Source: JBCFAY01 sp038562375 (lineage in GTDB: Bacteria; Bacillota; Clostridia; Christensenellales; CAG-138). Taken from it: DNA of 64,000 bases. A program made the translations under genes and the position numbers. How positions within the stretch are numbered: position 1 is the stretch's first letter; each line of letters begins with the position of its first letter. Below the pieces are notes generated by a model. The model saw only the letters and a program-made list of their open reading frames with translations, made no database searches and was not told where the DNA came from. Location of the stretch: contig JBCFAY010000004.1 in the NCBI GenBank assembly GCA_038562375.1, positions 62,001 through 126,000 of the forward strand. The letters run 5' to 3'. Positions 1-9,146 of the stretch are shown here, piece by piece.

Positions 1-480
1 GATGCCGACGGACCGGATCAGCTGAGTTGCGGTTTCACGCACCCGGTCGACCGCAATGCCCGCAACAGCCTGAATGGCGGCGGCAGGCGTTTCCACAAGG
101 TCGGTTCGGTTGTAAAGCAATCCCACGATGCGCCGATAAACCACTTCGGACTGGGTTGGCTTTGCAAAGAAATACAGCGCCCCGTGTTTTAACGCATAGT
201 TAATGATCCGGTCCGCGGAGAGGGCCGTATGAATGAAAATATTTGGACGATGCGACAGTTCCATTTGGTTGAGCCTCTCGAGAACCTCGCAGCCATCCAA
301 TCTCGGAAGCACCAAGTCCATAATCAGAACGTCGACGTTATGCTGCTTTACCCGTTCGATCACATCGGTGCCGTTATTAACATAGTCGAACACCTGGAAC
401 CCATGCTGTTCAAAACAGGTCTTTAAGGCAATACAACATACTTCATTGTCGTCCGCAATCAGTACAGTTACCTGCGACAC
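1..480 (-). CDS. spo0A: Spo0A, sporulation master response regulator (3' part missing)
   Basis: Reading from a GTG at 480, the first 160 codons form a CheY-like receiver domain with acidic pocket D10-D11, phospho-acceptor D55 in the context LIMDLVLPRLDG, T85 and K107 (FAKP). The linker then leads into the start of the sporulation-specific DNA-binding domain (VRETATQLIRSVGI), and the window edge cuts the gene. Phosphorylated Spo0A turns on entry into sporulation. Its position directly downstream of spoIVB is the conserved Firmicutes arrangement, which supports the call. A G-rich stretch just upstream of the GTG serves as ribosome-binding site. The C-terminal sigma-contact and helix-turn-helix parts lie outside the window. 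Confidence 0.93.
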   Translation of the reverse strand, partial: MSQVTVLIADDNEVCCIALKTCFEQHGFQVFDYVNNGTDVIERVKQHNVDVLIMDLVLPRLDGCEVLERLNQMELSHRPNIFIHTALSADRIINYALKHGALYFFAKPTQSEVVYRRIVGLLYNRTDLVETPAAAIQAVAGIAVDRVRETATQLIRSVGI

Positions 481-524
481 ATTCCCGCACCCCCAACTCC
501 GCCACGCCAGATATTTTCAAAAAA

Positions 525-1820
525 TCAACCGGTTTGTGAGAGCATCCAAAGCGCAAATATGCAATACCCTTTGGTCGGATCGTTGATAAAAACATGGGTC
601 ACAACGCCGATAAGCTTTCCATTTTGAATCAAAGGGCTACCGCTCATCCCTTGGATAATACCCCCGGTTTTACTGAGCAAATCCGGATCCGTTACCTGAA
701 TAACCATCCCCTTAGGTGCCGGCGTTGATTGCGGGTTGATGCGTATGACTTCGCAGTCGTATTTGCGAATTCCGCCGCTATCGACGGTCGTCAAAATCTC
801 TGCCGGGCCCAATTCTGCTTCTTCGGGATAGGCGACCGGGATCCCATCCGGATAAATGCCGTTTATAAGTTCTTGCTGCGTTTTCCCAAAAATACCAAAT
901 GAATTATTAATAAGGATATCCCCGTATTTTTCGCTGCCGGAAGTAAACCTCCCTCTGAGTTCCCCCGGCTCGCCCTTGGTTCCCGGGACAATATCAACGA
1001 TGCTTGACGCAACGATGGATCCATCGCGAACAGACATCAGCGCGCCAGTATCAACATCTATTATAGCATGGCCCAACGCCCCGTACCAGCCTGTTGTTTT
1101 ATCATAAAAAGATAACGTACCGACCCCCATCGTGCTGTCCCGTACCCATACGCCCATGCGGTACTGGCCGTCGCGTTCATCCTCCACCGGGTAGATCGTC
1201 GTGGAAAACGTCTCTCCGTTCCGGCGGCATTCAAGCTCGACGGGTTGCCCGTCCGCGCAGGCTTCGGCAAGCTGCGCCGTGCTTTGAACGTCTACGCCGT
1301 CCGCCGTAAGGATATAGTCGCCGGGAACCAATCCGGCAGCGGAAGCCGGGCTGACGTGCTCGCCCGCGGAGTTGATGATATCGCTCACGCCCACGACCAG
1401 CGCGCCCAGCGTATAAAGGGAAACCCCGATCGCATGTCCACCCGGGATTACCCATAAATCCTTGCGCACATGCACGCTGATCTGCCTGACGGGGATCAGA
1501 TCAAACAGCTTGACGGTTACGGCCGCGCCGGAAGCGGAATCCACCCCCGCAACGTCGATCAGCGTTTGCCCCGCATTCGAGGCGGCATACACCTCCCCGT
1601 TATAGGATAAATTAAACGGATACTTAACGCTGTTTGCAATCCGCTCCACAGAATCGGCGTTCGCCCAGATGTTCTGCGGCAGGTCCCTAAGCGTCAGCAC
1701 GGGCGCGCTGTAATTGGCAATACATACAAGGATTACCAGCGCGATCCCAATGATTTTGCGAAGCGTAAAACGCTTATACTCGTGAATCAATATCAACACC
1801 TCAATATACAATGGACGCAA
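525..1820 (-). CDS. spoIVB: SpoIVB, serine peptidase that signals pro-sigma-K processing
   Basis: About 430 residues, the usual SpoIVB length. It has an N-terminal membrane anchor (about residues 22-40), a PDZ domain (about 140-215, with SPASAAGLVPGDYI) and an S55-type peptidase domain containing GHAI and the nucleophile motif GMSGSPLIQNGK near the C-terminus. In the family the protease crosses from forespore to the intermembrane space and triggers SpoIVFB to cut pro-sigma-K; sigK is also in this window (58229-58966). The start is uncertain: the longest frame begins at a TTG (1820) inside a palindrome, and a GTG at 1799 is an alternative. Neither has a convincing ribosome-binding site. Confidence 0.93.
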   Translation of the reverse strand: MRPLYIEVLILIHEYKRFTLRKIIGIALVILVCIANYSAPVLTLRDLPQNIWANADSVERIANSVKYPFNLSYNGEVYAASNAGQTLIDVAGVDSASGAAVTVKLFDLIPVRQISVHVRKDLWVIPGGHAIGVSLYTLGALVVGVSDIINSAGEHVSPASAAGLVPGDYILTADGVDVQSTAQLAEACADGQPVELECRRNGETFSTTIYPVEDERDGQYRMGVWVRDSTMGVGTLSFYDKTTGWYGALGHAIIDVDTGALMSVRDGSIVASSIVDIVPGTKGEPGELRGRFTSGSEKYGDILINNSFGIFGKTQQELINGIYPDGIPVAYPEEAELGPAEILTTVDSGGIRKYDCEVIRINPQSTPAPKGMVIQVTDPDLLSKTGGIIQGMSGSPLIQNGKLIGVVTHVFINDPTKGYCIFALWMLSQTG

Positions 1821-1833
1821 GCAAATGCTTGCG
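1816..1833. repeat. 18-base perfect palindrome upstream of spoIVB
   Basis: CGCAAGCA-AA-TGCTTGCG has 8-base arms around a 2-base centre and lies at the possible 5' end of spoIVB, in the gap between recN and spoIVB. It could be an operator, a small hairpin affecting spoIVB translation, or chance. No T-tract follows, so it is not a normal terminator. Confidence 0.5.
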
Positions 1834-1904
1834 TATTCTATATTTCGCTATTGATATGAAAACCATCCCGGCAATATTGCCCCAAACTGGGTGTATTTGT
1901 TATA

Positions 1905-3596
1905 TTAAAGCTTTCGTTTAAATTGTTTTGCCGCGTCGATCAGCTCGCCTGCGTGCTCCAAGGCGAGTTTCGATTCCTCGTTCGTGCCCATGATGCGCGC
2001 GACCTCGTGCCGGCGCTGCTGTTCGTCCAGAAGAATCAGGGTTGTAGTCGTCGATTCTTCGGCCATCGATTTTTGTACCAGATAATGGCGATCCGCCATC
2101 GCCGCAATCTGCGGCAGATGCGTCACGCAGATGATCTGCCGCGAACGCGCGATCGAGAGCATTTTTTCGCCTACGACAGAGGCGATACGCCCGCTGATGC
2201 CGGTATCGATTTCATCGAATATCAGCGTGTCGATGCCGTCGGTCGCGGCAACGATGGTTTTAAACGCAAGCATGATCCGCGACATCTCTCCGCCCGACGC
2301 CACCTTGCTGAGCGGCTTCAACGGTTCGCCGGCATTGGTGGATAAGTAAAACTCGACCGCATCCGATCCATTCGCGCCGATCGCTTCAACGTTGTGCTCG
2401 ATCCGCACGCAAAAATCCGCTCTCGTCAGCCCCAGCTCTTTGAGTTGCTCCAGAACGAGCTTTTCAAACTCGTCCGCCGCTTTGCGCCTTGAGAGATAAA
2501 GCTCTTCAGCCGCGGCGCGGTATGCTCCAAGGTGCTCTGCCCGCTCGGACTCAAGGCGCATGCGAAGCTCAGCCTCCGATTCGATCTCAAAGAGCTCCTC
2601 TTCGCATTTTTTCGAAAAGAACAGAATGTCCTCGATGGTCGCACCATATTTGCGCTTGAGCATGTGGATGATATCGAGCCTTTTTTCGATCTCGTCCAGG
2701 CGGGACGGATCATATTCGAAGGAGTTTTTTGCATCCCTTAAGGCAAAGCAAATATCTTCCAGATCGTAATAGGCGTTTTCCAGGCGCGACCGGATCGATT
2801 CGTATTGTTCGGCGAACGACGCGATGTTCGCAACCGAATGGGCGGCGCGTTTTGCGTTCGCGAGCGCCCCGCTATCTTCCGCCGTGAGGCATTCATAGCC
2901 CTCTTCGAGGGTGCGGATGATCTGTTCAGAGTTGCTTAAAAGGAGCCTTTCTTCGGCAAGGGTATTGTCCTCGCCAGGCTCAAGCCTGGCGGCGCCGATC
3001 TCGGTAATTTGGAATTTCAGGATATCGATGCGGCGCATACGTTCCTGCTCGCTCAAGAAGCCCTTGAGCAGGCGCTTGTTCGCGGCATGATATTTCGCGC
3101 ACAGCCCGGCGACGATCGCTTTGTGCCTGCGCAGTTCCTCCGATGCGAATGCGTCCAGTATCTCCACATGGCGCTCTGCGTCGAGCAGCGACTGATGCTC
3201 ATGCTGACCGTGGATGTCGATCAAACAATCGCAGAGGGATTTTAACGCCGCAAGCGTTACAAGCGTCCCGTTCGCCCTGCACGCGTTCTTTCCTGACGAA
3301 GAAAGCTCCCGCGAAAGTATCAGCGTATCCTCCGCGTCTTCGACGCCCAAGCTCTCGCATAACTCTATAAGTCGCTCATTATGGGGAAATGTAAATACTG
3401 CCTGAACGGTGGCCTTTTCAGCTCCGTGTTTGATCAACTCGCGGTTCGCGCGTTCGCCGATCACAAGGTTGACCGAATCGATGATGATCGATTTCCCCGC
3501 GCCCGTCTCACCGGTCATGACGTTGAAGCCTTCGAAAAACTCGACGTCCAGCTTCTCAATCAGCGCGACATTATGGATAATAAGCCTTTGGAGCAT
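1905..3596 (-). CDS. recN: RecN, SMC-like DNA double-strand-break repair ATPase
   Basis: 563 residues, family length. The Walker A motif GETGAGKS sits near residue 30 after the typical start LQRLIIHNVALIEKL. A long coiled-coil middle follows, then signature SGGEMSRIMLAFK and Walker B LIFDEIDTGISG close to the C-terminus. RecN gathers broken DNA ends early in recombinational repair. The ATG at 3596 has GAGGAGA seven bases upstream. It lies 15 bases after argR, in the conserved order argR-recN-spoIVB-spo0A, and is probably co-transcribed with them. Confidence 0.96.
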   Translation of the reverse strand: MLQRLIIHNVALIEKLDVEFFEGFNVMTGETGAGKSIIIDSVNLVIGERANRELIKHGAEKATVQAVFTFPHNERLIELCESLGVEDAEDTLILSRELSSSGKNACRANGTLVTLAALKSLCDCLIDIHGQHEHQSLLDAERHVEILDAFASEELRRHKAIVAGLCAKYHAANKRLLKGFLSEQERMRRIDILKFQITEIGAARLEPGEDNTLAEERLLLSNSEQIIRTLEEGYECLTAEDSGALANAKRAAHSVANIASFAEQYESIRSRLENAYYDLEDICFALRDAKNSFEYDPSRLDEIEKRLDIIHMLKRKYGATIEDILFFSKKCEEELFEIESEAELRMRLESERAEHLGAYRAAAEELYLSRRKAADEFEKLVLEQLKELGLTRADFCVRIEHNVEAIGANGSDAVEFYLSTNAGEPLKPLSKVASGGEMSRIMLAFKTIVAATDGIDTLIFDEIDTGISGRIASVVGEKMLSIARSRQIICVTHLPQIAAMADRHYLVQKSMAEESTTTTLILLDEQQRRHEVARIMGTNEESKLALEHAGELIDAAKQFKRKL

Positions 3597-3611
3597 TGAT
3601 GGTCTCCTCGA

Positions 3612-4061
3612 TTACTTCACCATCGCCTGCAAACGTTTCACCATCTCAGGAACGGATTTTGCGTCCTTGATCGCGATGAATATCGTATTGTCTCCGGCGA
3701 TGCTGCCTGCAATCTCCGGCCACTTCAAGGCGTCCACCGCCTCGGCCGCCGCGTTTGCAGATCCAGATATGGTCTTGATCACAATCATATGCCCCGCATT
3801 TGTTATGTTCAGTACGGATTGGGAAAAGATTCTGTTAAAACGATCCTGAAGGCCTGCTTCCGCTTTATCGACCGATGCATATTTATAGACCCCGTCGTCC
3901 GAAAGCACTTTGATCAGACGGAGCTCCTTGATATCGCGCGAAACCGTCGCTTGGGTCACGGGAAAATTATGCTGTTTTAGATAGGCCGCAAGTTCATCCT
4001 GCGTCTCGATGCCATACCGATCGATCAGTTCCAAAATCATCGCGTGCCGTGCAGCCTTCAT
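3612..4061 (-). CDS. argR: ArgR/AhrC, arginine-responsive transcription regulator
   Basis: About 149 residues: an N-terminal winged helix (RHAMILELIDRYGIETQDEL ... VTQATVSRDIKELRL) and a C-terminal arginine-binding, hexamerising domain ending in GDNTIFIAIKD. With arginine bound, the family represses arginine biosynthesis and activates catabolism. A probable target is the argC promoter at 23992-24032, where an ARG-box-like sequence overlaps the -35. I prefer the ATG at 4061 (the family start MKxxRH); a TTG at 4067 is possible. It sits between nadK and recN as in most Firmicutes. Confidence 0.95.
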   Translation of the reverse strand: MKAARHAMILELIDRYGIETQDELAAYLKQHNFPVTQATVSRDIKELRLIKVLSDDGVYKYASVDKAEAGLQDRFNRIFSQSVLNITNAGHMIVIKTISGSANAAAEAVDALKWPEIAGSIAGDNTIFIAIKDAKSVPEMVKRLQAMVK

Positions 4062-4091
4062 GGTCAATTAACCCCCGCGCATAGATTTTGC

Positions 4092-4913
4092 TTATGTAAG
4101 CTTCTCCCGTATCAACGAGTACAGATTGCGTTCGGCAAACCGGATGAAATCCACGCCATGGGAAGCTTTGCGAATTCTTACGACGTCTTCGGGCGCAAAT
4201 TCCCATACGAGCTGTCCGTCCACAGAAAAATGCCCCTGGCAATACATTGTAAGAACCAGCTCGTCGTTCGCATCGCAGACGATAGGCCGGGCGTAGAGCG
4301 AATGCGGGCAGATCGGCGTGATGATCGAAACCTCCAGCCCCGGGGAAATCACAGGACCGCCTGCGGAGATCGAGTAGCCGGTCGCGCCGGTCGGCGTGCT
4401 GATGATCAATCCGTCACAAAAAATCGTGCTGGCATCCCATCCGTCGATATTGACGTTAATGTGCGCGATTCCCTCAAACGAGTGGCGGAACAGCAGGAAA
4501 TCGTTGAGGCAATAGTATATGCTTCCGTTTTGCAGCGTGCCCTCGAGCATCATCCTGCGTTCCGGGCTGAAATTGCCCGCCGCGATGTTATCAAGAGCGA
4601 TTTCAAAATCGGCGGCGTCAATCTCGCTCAAAAAGCCGATCCTGCCAAAATTCACGCCGAGAATTGGAATGCTGCGTTCCCATGCGACGGCGGCCGCCCT
4701 CAGGATCGTTCCGTCCCCGCCCGCGGCGACGATCAGATCCGCTTTCGAGGATTCCAGCTCCACAACGTCCAAATCTTTAAATAAATCAAGGTAGGCGCGC
4801 CCTATCCCGCAATGATATCCTTTTTTTCTCGCAGAGCGCACCATCTCGGGTATTGCATCCATGGTTTCGTGCTTACAGGGATTGAATATAAAGCCGATAT
4901 TCTTGAAATCCAC
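4092..4913 (-). CDS. nadK: NAD kinase
   Basis: 273 residues. It holds the GGDGT motif (VAAGGDGTILRAA), the NE/D region ending in FLLFRH, and the substrate-binding stretch SIRC-like region with STPTGATGYSISAGGP. The enzyme phosphorylates NAD to NADP with ATP or polyphosphate in the cytosol. It starts at a GTG (4913) with GGAG a few bases upstream and lies in the tlyA-nadK-argR-recN block, the standard neighbourhood in Clostridia. Confidence 0.95.
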   Translation of the reverse strand: MDFKNIGFIFNPCKHETMDAIPEMVRSARKKGYHCGIGRAYLDLFKDLDVVELESSKADLIVAAGGDGTILRAAAVAWERSIPILGVNFGRIGFLSEIDAADFEIALDNIAAGNFSPERRMMLEGTLQNGSIYYCLNDFLLFRHSFEGIAHINVNIDGWDASTIFCDGLIISTPTGATGYSISAGGPVISPGLEVSIITPICPHSLYARPIVCDANDELVLTMYCQGHFSVDGQLVWEFAPEDVVRIRKASHGVDFIRFAERNLYSLIREKLT

Positions 4914-4998
4914 GTTTTTCTCCGCACCTGTTTAATTAAGTTCATTATAATATCCAAATTAAATAATAATCAAGCGAAAACAAGAAATATAGGATATT

Positions 4999-5808
4999 TT
5001 AGCATGATTGGAATGTTTTATGCGCAAAGTATACAACTTTCTCAAGAAAGGCATCATCCAAATCCGTTCCCGCGCCTTTTTTCAGATGCAATAAAAATTC
5101 GATGTTGCCCTTCGGGCCGGTAATCGGCGAGTAATCCGCGCCGAACGCGGTAAATCCAACGCCCCGCGCCATCGCCGCGGTGCTTTTAAGCACTTCAAGA
5201 TGCACTTCCCGCGAGCGCACGACGCCGTTTTTCCCGACCTTGTCCCTCCCCGCTTCAAACTGAGGCTTTACGAGGGCGACCACTTCCCCGTCGTCCTCAA
5301 GGCATCGAAAAAGCGGCGGCAGTATCAGCCCAAGCGAAATAAACGATACGTCGATCGAGGCGAACGACGGCAGCGGGTCGAACCATTCCGGCGCCATATA
5401 GCGCGCGTTGGTGCGTTCCAAGACCTTTACGCGCGGATCGTTGCGAAGCTTCCAATCCAATTGCCCGTATCCGACATCGATCGCGTAGACCTTCGCTGCG
5501 CCGTGCTGGAGCATACAGTCGGTAAAACCGCCGGTCGAAGCGCCGATATCCGCTGCGACGCGCGCATCCAGATCCAGTTTAAACCGTTCAACCGCCTTTT
5601 CCAGCTTAAATCCGCCGCGGCTGACAAATGGCAAAGCATCATCCTTGACGCGAATGCACTGCCCGTCCTTAATGACCTCGCCCGGCTTATCGACGCGGCG
5701 TTCATCGGCAAAAACGGCCCCGGCCATGATCAGCGCGCGCGCCTTTTCCCTGCTTTGCGCAAGGCCCGATTCAACGAGGAGTACGTCGATTCTCTTGCCG
5801 GCGCTCAT
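4999..5808 (-). CDS. tlyA: TlyA-family rRNA 2'-O-methyltransferase / hemolysin-like protein
   Basis: An N-terminal S4 RNA-binding domain (about residues 4-60, KRIDVLLVESGLAQSREKAR) is followed by an FtsJ-like Rossmann methyltransferase with DIGASTGGFTDCMLQ. In characterised members (Mycobacterium) it methylates 16S and 23S rRNA ribose; in Firmicutes the homologue is YqxC. The ATG at 5808 overlaps the dxs stop in an ATGA junction, so translation is probably coupled. The frame can be read further upstream, but that part overlaps dxs and lacks S4 similarity. Confidence 0.9.
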   Translation of the reverse strand: MSAGKRIDVLLVESGLAQSREKARALIMAGAVFADERRVDKPGEVIKDGQCIRVKDDALPFVSRGGFKLEKAVERFKLDLDARVAADIGASTGGFTDCMLQHGAAKVYAIDVGYGQLDWKLRNDPRVKVLERTNARYMAPEWFDPLPSFASIDVSFISLGLILPPLFRCLEDDGEVVALVKPQFEAGRDKVGKNGVVRSREVHLEVLKSTAAMARGVGFTAFGADYSPITGPKGNIEFLLHLKKGAGTDLDDAFLEKVVYFAHKTFQSC

Positions 5809-7643
5809 GCTTTCTCCATAACATGCCGGAGTCCTGCGAGGATCTGTTCGCTCGAAATGCCGCACATTTCGTCCTGCTCGGCGATCGAGCCCTGGCCGAT
5901 GGGGCGGTCGGGCGCGCCGAAGCATTCCACCCCGACGCCGTAGCGGCTTAAATAGCCCGCCACCGCCGCGCCGAACCCGTTGACGGATATCCCGTCCTCA
6001 ATCACGGCGCACAGCTTGGAACCCTTCAATTGATCGAGCACCGCCAAGTCCATCGGTTTGATGCGCGGCGCTTCGATAAGACCCGCGCCGTAAGCTTTTG
6101 CGACAGCCTCGGCATGGGACAACATCCTGCCGGTCGCGACAATGTTGACTTCGCCGACGGGACGTTTGACACGCCAAAAATCGATCGGTTCCTCCGTGCG
6201 CTCTCCGGCCGGCAGCGCGCTTCTGCCATAGCGCAGCGCGACCGGCCCGCCGCATTCGAGCGCGGCGGCGAGCATCCGCTCCAGGTCCGCCTGCGTGGAA
6301 GGCGAATAGATCGTCATGTTGGGCATCCCCAAGAGATACGAAATATCATATAAGCCCTGATGCGTTTCACCGTCCTCGCCGACCAGGCCGGCGCGATCGA
6401 TCGCGAATACGACAGGGAGATTCTGGAGGCAGACGTCGTGAAGGATCTGATCGTACGCGCGCTGCAAAAACGAGGAATAGATCGCGACGACGGGCTTATA
6501 CCCGGAACACGCAAGGCCGGCCGCCATCGTCACCGCGTGCGCTTCGGCGATACCCACGTCGAAAAAGCGCTTTGGGTATGCGCGCTCAAATCCCGCAAGG
6601 CCCGTGCTGTGCTTCATCGCCGCGGTAATGGCCACAACGCGCCGGTCCGTTTGCGAGAGGAACACCAGAGCGTCGCCAAAGGCCATGGAGTTGGAGCGCT
6701 CCGATGGATTGACCGGCTCGCCGCCCTCCAAATCAAAAGGCCCGATGCCGTGATATTTTACAGGATTGCTCTCGGCCGGCGGATATCCCCTACCCTTTTG
6801 CGTAATCGCATGGATGATGACCGGCCTGTTCATCGATTTTGCGTGCGAGATCACCTGCTCGAGCGCCTGCGCGTTGTGCCCGTCGATCGGCCCGAGATAG
6901 GTAAACCCCAACGCCTCAAAAAGAACGTTGGGCAGCAGGAAATACTTGATTCGGTTTTTGAACCGCTCCAGACGCAGCCAGATCGACTGCCCCTTGGGCG
7001 TCTTATCGAGTTGGAGCACGATGTACCGTTTAAAAGCCTGGTAACGATTGCTCGAGCGCAGGCGGTTGAGATGCTTGTTCAGCGCGCCGACATTCCTGCT
7101 GATCGACATGTTGTTGTCGTTGAGCAGAACGATCAGTGCAAGTTTGCTCTGGCCCGCGTCGTTGAGCGCCTCGTACGCCATGCCGCCCGTGAGCGCGCCG
7201 TCGCCGATGATCGCGACGATCGTTTCATCGGTCCCGTTGAGCTGCCTCGCGCGCGCCATGCCGAGCGCGGCGGATATGGAGGTGCTTGCGTGCCCCGTGT
7301 CGAAACAGTCGTACTCGCTCTCGGCGCACTTGGGAAAGCCGCTGATGCCGCCGCACATACGGAGGCCGCAGAATGCCTCACGCCTGCCCGTGAGTATTTT
7401 ATGAGCGTATACCTGATGTCCGACGTCGAATATGATCTTATCCTTAGGCAAATCGAGCGCGCGATGCAGCGCGAGCGTGATCTCGACCGCACCGAGGCTC
7501 GACGCGAGGTGCCCGCCGGATTTTGCCACATGCTCAACAATAAATTCGCGTATCTCCTGCGCCAGATCCGGAAGCTTTGAAGCGGGAAGGAGCTTAACGT
7601 CCTCCGGGCAGCGGATATTGTTCAAAATCGAATCACCGTTCAT
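5805..7643 (-). CDS. dxs: 1-deoxy-D-xylulose-5-phosphate synthase
   Basis: About 612 residues. The thiamine diphosphate site GDGALTGGMAYEALN is in the N-terminal third, with the transketolase-type pyrimidine-binding domain and C-terminal domain behind it. It condenses pyruvate and glyceraldehyde 3-phosphate in the first step of the MEP isoprenoid pathway. I chose the ATG at 7643 (MNGDSILNNI), which follows the end of the upstream gene by 8 bases; the longer TTG start would place the purine-rich ribosome-binding region inside the coding sequence. Stop overlaps tlyA start (ATGA). Confidence 0.96.
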   Translation of the reverse strand: MNGDSILNNIRCPEDVKLLPASKLPDLAQEIREFIVEHVAKSGGHLASSLGAVEITLALHRALDLPKDKIIFDVGHQVYAHKILTGRREAFCGLRMCGGISGFPKCAESEYDCFDTGHASTSISAALGMARARQLNGTDETIVAIIGDGALTGGMAYEALNDAGQSKLALIVLLNDNNMSISRNVGALNKHLNRLRSSNRYQAFKRYIVLQLDKTPKGQSIWLRLERFKNRIKYFLLPNVLFEALGFTYLGPIDGHNAQALEQVISHAKSMNRPVIIHAITQKGRGYPPAESNPVKYHGIGPFDLEGGEPVNPSERSNSMAFGDALVFLSQTDRRVVAITAAMKHSTGLAGFERAYPKRFFDVGIAEAHAVTMAAGLACSGYKPVVAIYSSFLQRAYDQILHDVCLQNLPVVFAIDRAGLVGEDGETHQGLYDISYLLGMPNMTIYSPSTQADLERMLAAALECGGPVALRYGRSALPAGERTEEPIDFWRVKRPVGEVNIVATGRMLSHAEAVAKAYGAGLIEAPRIKPMDLAVLDQLKGSKLCAVIEDGISVNGFGAAVAGYLSRYGVGVECFGAPDRPIGQGSIAEQDEMCGISSEQILAGLRHVMEKA

Positions 7644-7651
7644 GCCAAATG

Positions 7652-8239
7652 CTATTTTCCTTTTATTCCTCCCTTGTGCCAAACAAACGAAAGGAGTTTT
7701 CCCACAAGGAATACAATTTTATGACTCTGCTGAACCGCAAATGTCTTTCCGAAGGCTTTTCCGCAGACGGTCAGCGCCGCGATCAGGCTGGAAATCACGA
7801 TGTTGAGCCAAAACTCATGCCGATTCGCGCTTGTTGTGATCAGCCGGATCGAAATTGCGGCGCCCATCGCGCCGGATATGATCCCGCAGATATCCCCGAC
7901 CACATCGTTGCAGATATTGGAGACCAAATGTGCGTTCTGCACAAGCTTAATCGCCTGTTTCGCGCCCGCGATCCGCTTTGAGGCCATCGCGGTATAGGCC
8001 GTAACGTCCTGAAACGTGACCGCGATGCCGATGATATCAAAAGCGATGCCGATAACGATGATCAGCGCCAGCACCAAGAGCGCCACCGGCAGCGAAACGC
8101 CAAGCAGCACCGTCTCCGAAAAAAGGCTCAGCAGCAATGCCGTTGAAAGCGTAATAAAAAAAGCCTTCATCGGCCACAGGTTCACTTTGTGTTTTTTTTT
8201 GCCGTTCTTCTCGCCGTTTTTACGTCGGGCTGGTTCCAC
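7652..8239 (-). CDS. oapA: OapA-like OLE-associated membrane protein
   Basis: 195 residues. A strongly basic N-terminus (RRKNGEKNGKKKHK) is followed by about four membrane segments (roughly 25-45, 49-72, 108-130, 140-160), with acidic residues inside or next to them (FDIIG, VVGDICG). The family resembles the membrane part of CorB/CNNM transporters and is often so annotated. Known OapA proteins bind OLE RNA at the membrane, and the gene lies directly downstream of the RNA, between ispA and dxs in other species. Here it follows the OLE candidate and precedes dxs by 8 bases. GTG start at 8239 with GGAGGG (8246-8251) six bases upstream, inside the RNA's 3' end. Confidence 0.85.
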   Translation of the reverse strand: MEPARRKNGEKNGKKKHKVNLWPMKAFFITLSTALLLSLFSETVLLGVSLPVALLVLALIIVIGIAFDIIGIAVTFQDVTAYTAMASKRIAGAKQAIKLVQNAHLVSNICNDVVGDICGIISGAMGAAISIRLITTSANRHEFWLNIVISSLIAALTVCGKAFGKTFAVQQSHKIVFLVGKLLSFVWHKGGIKGK

Positions 8240-8244
8240 GCCAT

Positions 8245-8838
8245 ACCCTCCAGCGTATAAAATGGGGTGGCGGCATATTGAGTAAACTTTGCGGCTTGAG
8301 GTCCAGTAGGATTTCCCCGTCGTTCACTTCCCGTCGCCGATAGAAGCGGTTTCCCATTATGCACGACGCTGCTATGTTACCATAAACAGGACTGGATTGC
8401 CACTTAGGCCACACCATAATCCCCAATATGCCATGGACAGTCTAGGAGCTTTCCTCTACAGCTTTGTAGTCCCCTAGCCTCTTTTGCAATCTGGGTTTCA
8501 TACGGCAATCATCCCTTGGCGTTTGGCCAAACGCACCGGGACGTGTTCCATAATTCACCCACATCACGCAAGGCAGGCTACACTGTACACAGTAATCACC
8601 GCGATACAGGTTTAATCCTAAGGAGTAGCCATTGTTCATGGCCACCCGATTAGGCCTCCACGAAGGTTGGGTCATCGCCCGCATGCCATTGCGGATCGCC
8701 CAGCCTTCTTAACCCCCAGCATAAGCCCCCGACTGGGCGTCGAAAGCTAACACCAGGAACTTCATCGATGTGCCCTTAACGGATTTTTAGGCCCGCTTTC
8801 AGGAACTACATCACTGACTAGAATACTGCACCACCTTG
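8245..8838 (-). ncRNA. ole: OLE RNA (ornate, large, extremophilic)
   Basis: About 590 nt without a plausible gene, transcribed toward oapA. Size (known OLE is about 600 nt) and position directly upstream of a four-segment membrane protein gene in the dxs-tlyA-nadK-argR-recN-spoIVB-spo0A block match OLE RNA. Structure is visible: hairpin 8442-8477 (CTAGG/CCTAG closing, CTACA/TGTAG inside), a 16-base perfect palindrome 8519-8534, and a long GC-rich hairpin around 8662-8703. The 5' end is inferred from the promoter at 8845-8873. The 3' end is not sharply marked: no terminator is seen, and the oapA ribosome-binding site lies at its end. OLE forms a membrane ribonucleoprotein linked to alcohol, cold and magnesium stress in Bacillus halodurans; that function here is inferred. 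Confidence 0.85.
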
Positions 8839-8844
8839 GTTCGA

Positions 8845-8873
8845 ATTATATCATATCCGCGGGCAAAATTCAA
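8845..8873 (-). promoter_or_regulatory. Sigma-A promoter for OLE RNA and the dxs-recN block
   Basis: On the minus strand -35 TTGAAT (8868-8873) and a perfect -10 TATAAT (8845-8850) are separated by 17 bases. Predicted transcription start near 8838, which would set the 5' end of the OLE RNA. Confidence 0.85.
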
Positions 8874-9146
8874 TCATCCCCATAATGGAAAGGAGATTCG
8901 GCCGGATGGCCCGGGGATCGCGCAAGTCCGGACGCCCATTGTCGTCCCTTTTCGCAAGCGGCGCTGCGCCTGTGGGCGCTGCTTTTCGCCGCCCTTCCCC
9001 GACCTTCAAAATTCCTCACCGAAAGGCGGCCATTTGAATGCGGATCGAAGAAGGGCAAGAGGCCTACCGCCGCTATCCCGACGGCAACGATTTGAAAGCC
9101 TTGAGATTAAGCCGTTTAGATCCGGATCGGCGCACGATGCTTGATT
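8874..9146. other. Non-coding gap between the PBP gene and the OLE promoter
   Basis: About 270 bases, GC-rich. I see no convincing gene on either strand and no clear hairpin plus T-tract terminator for the PBP gene that ends at 9147. Confidence 0.5.

Noticed and set aside
6360..7580. 406-codon plus-strand frame over dxs
   Set aside because: Shadow of dxs: rich in arginine and histidine, no domain, no start signals.
8182..8684. Several short reading frames inside the OLE region (for example minus 8442-8684, minus 8182-8364)
   Set aside because: Low-complexity, mutually overlapping, without ribosome-binding sites or domains; they lie in a structured RNA.
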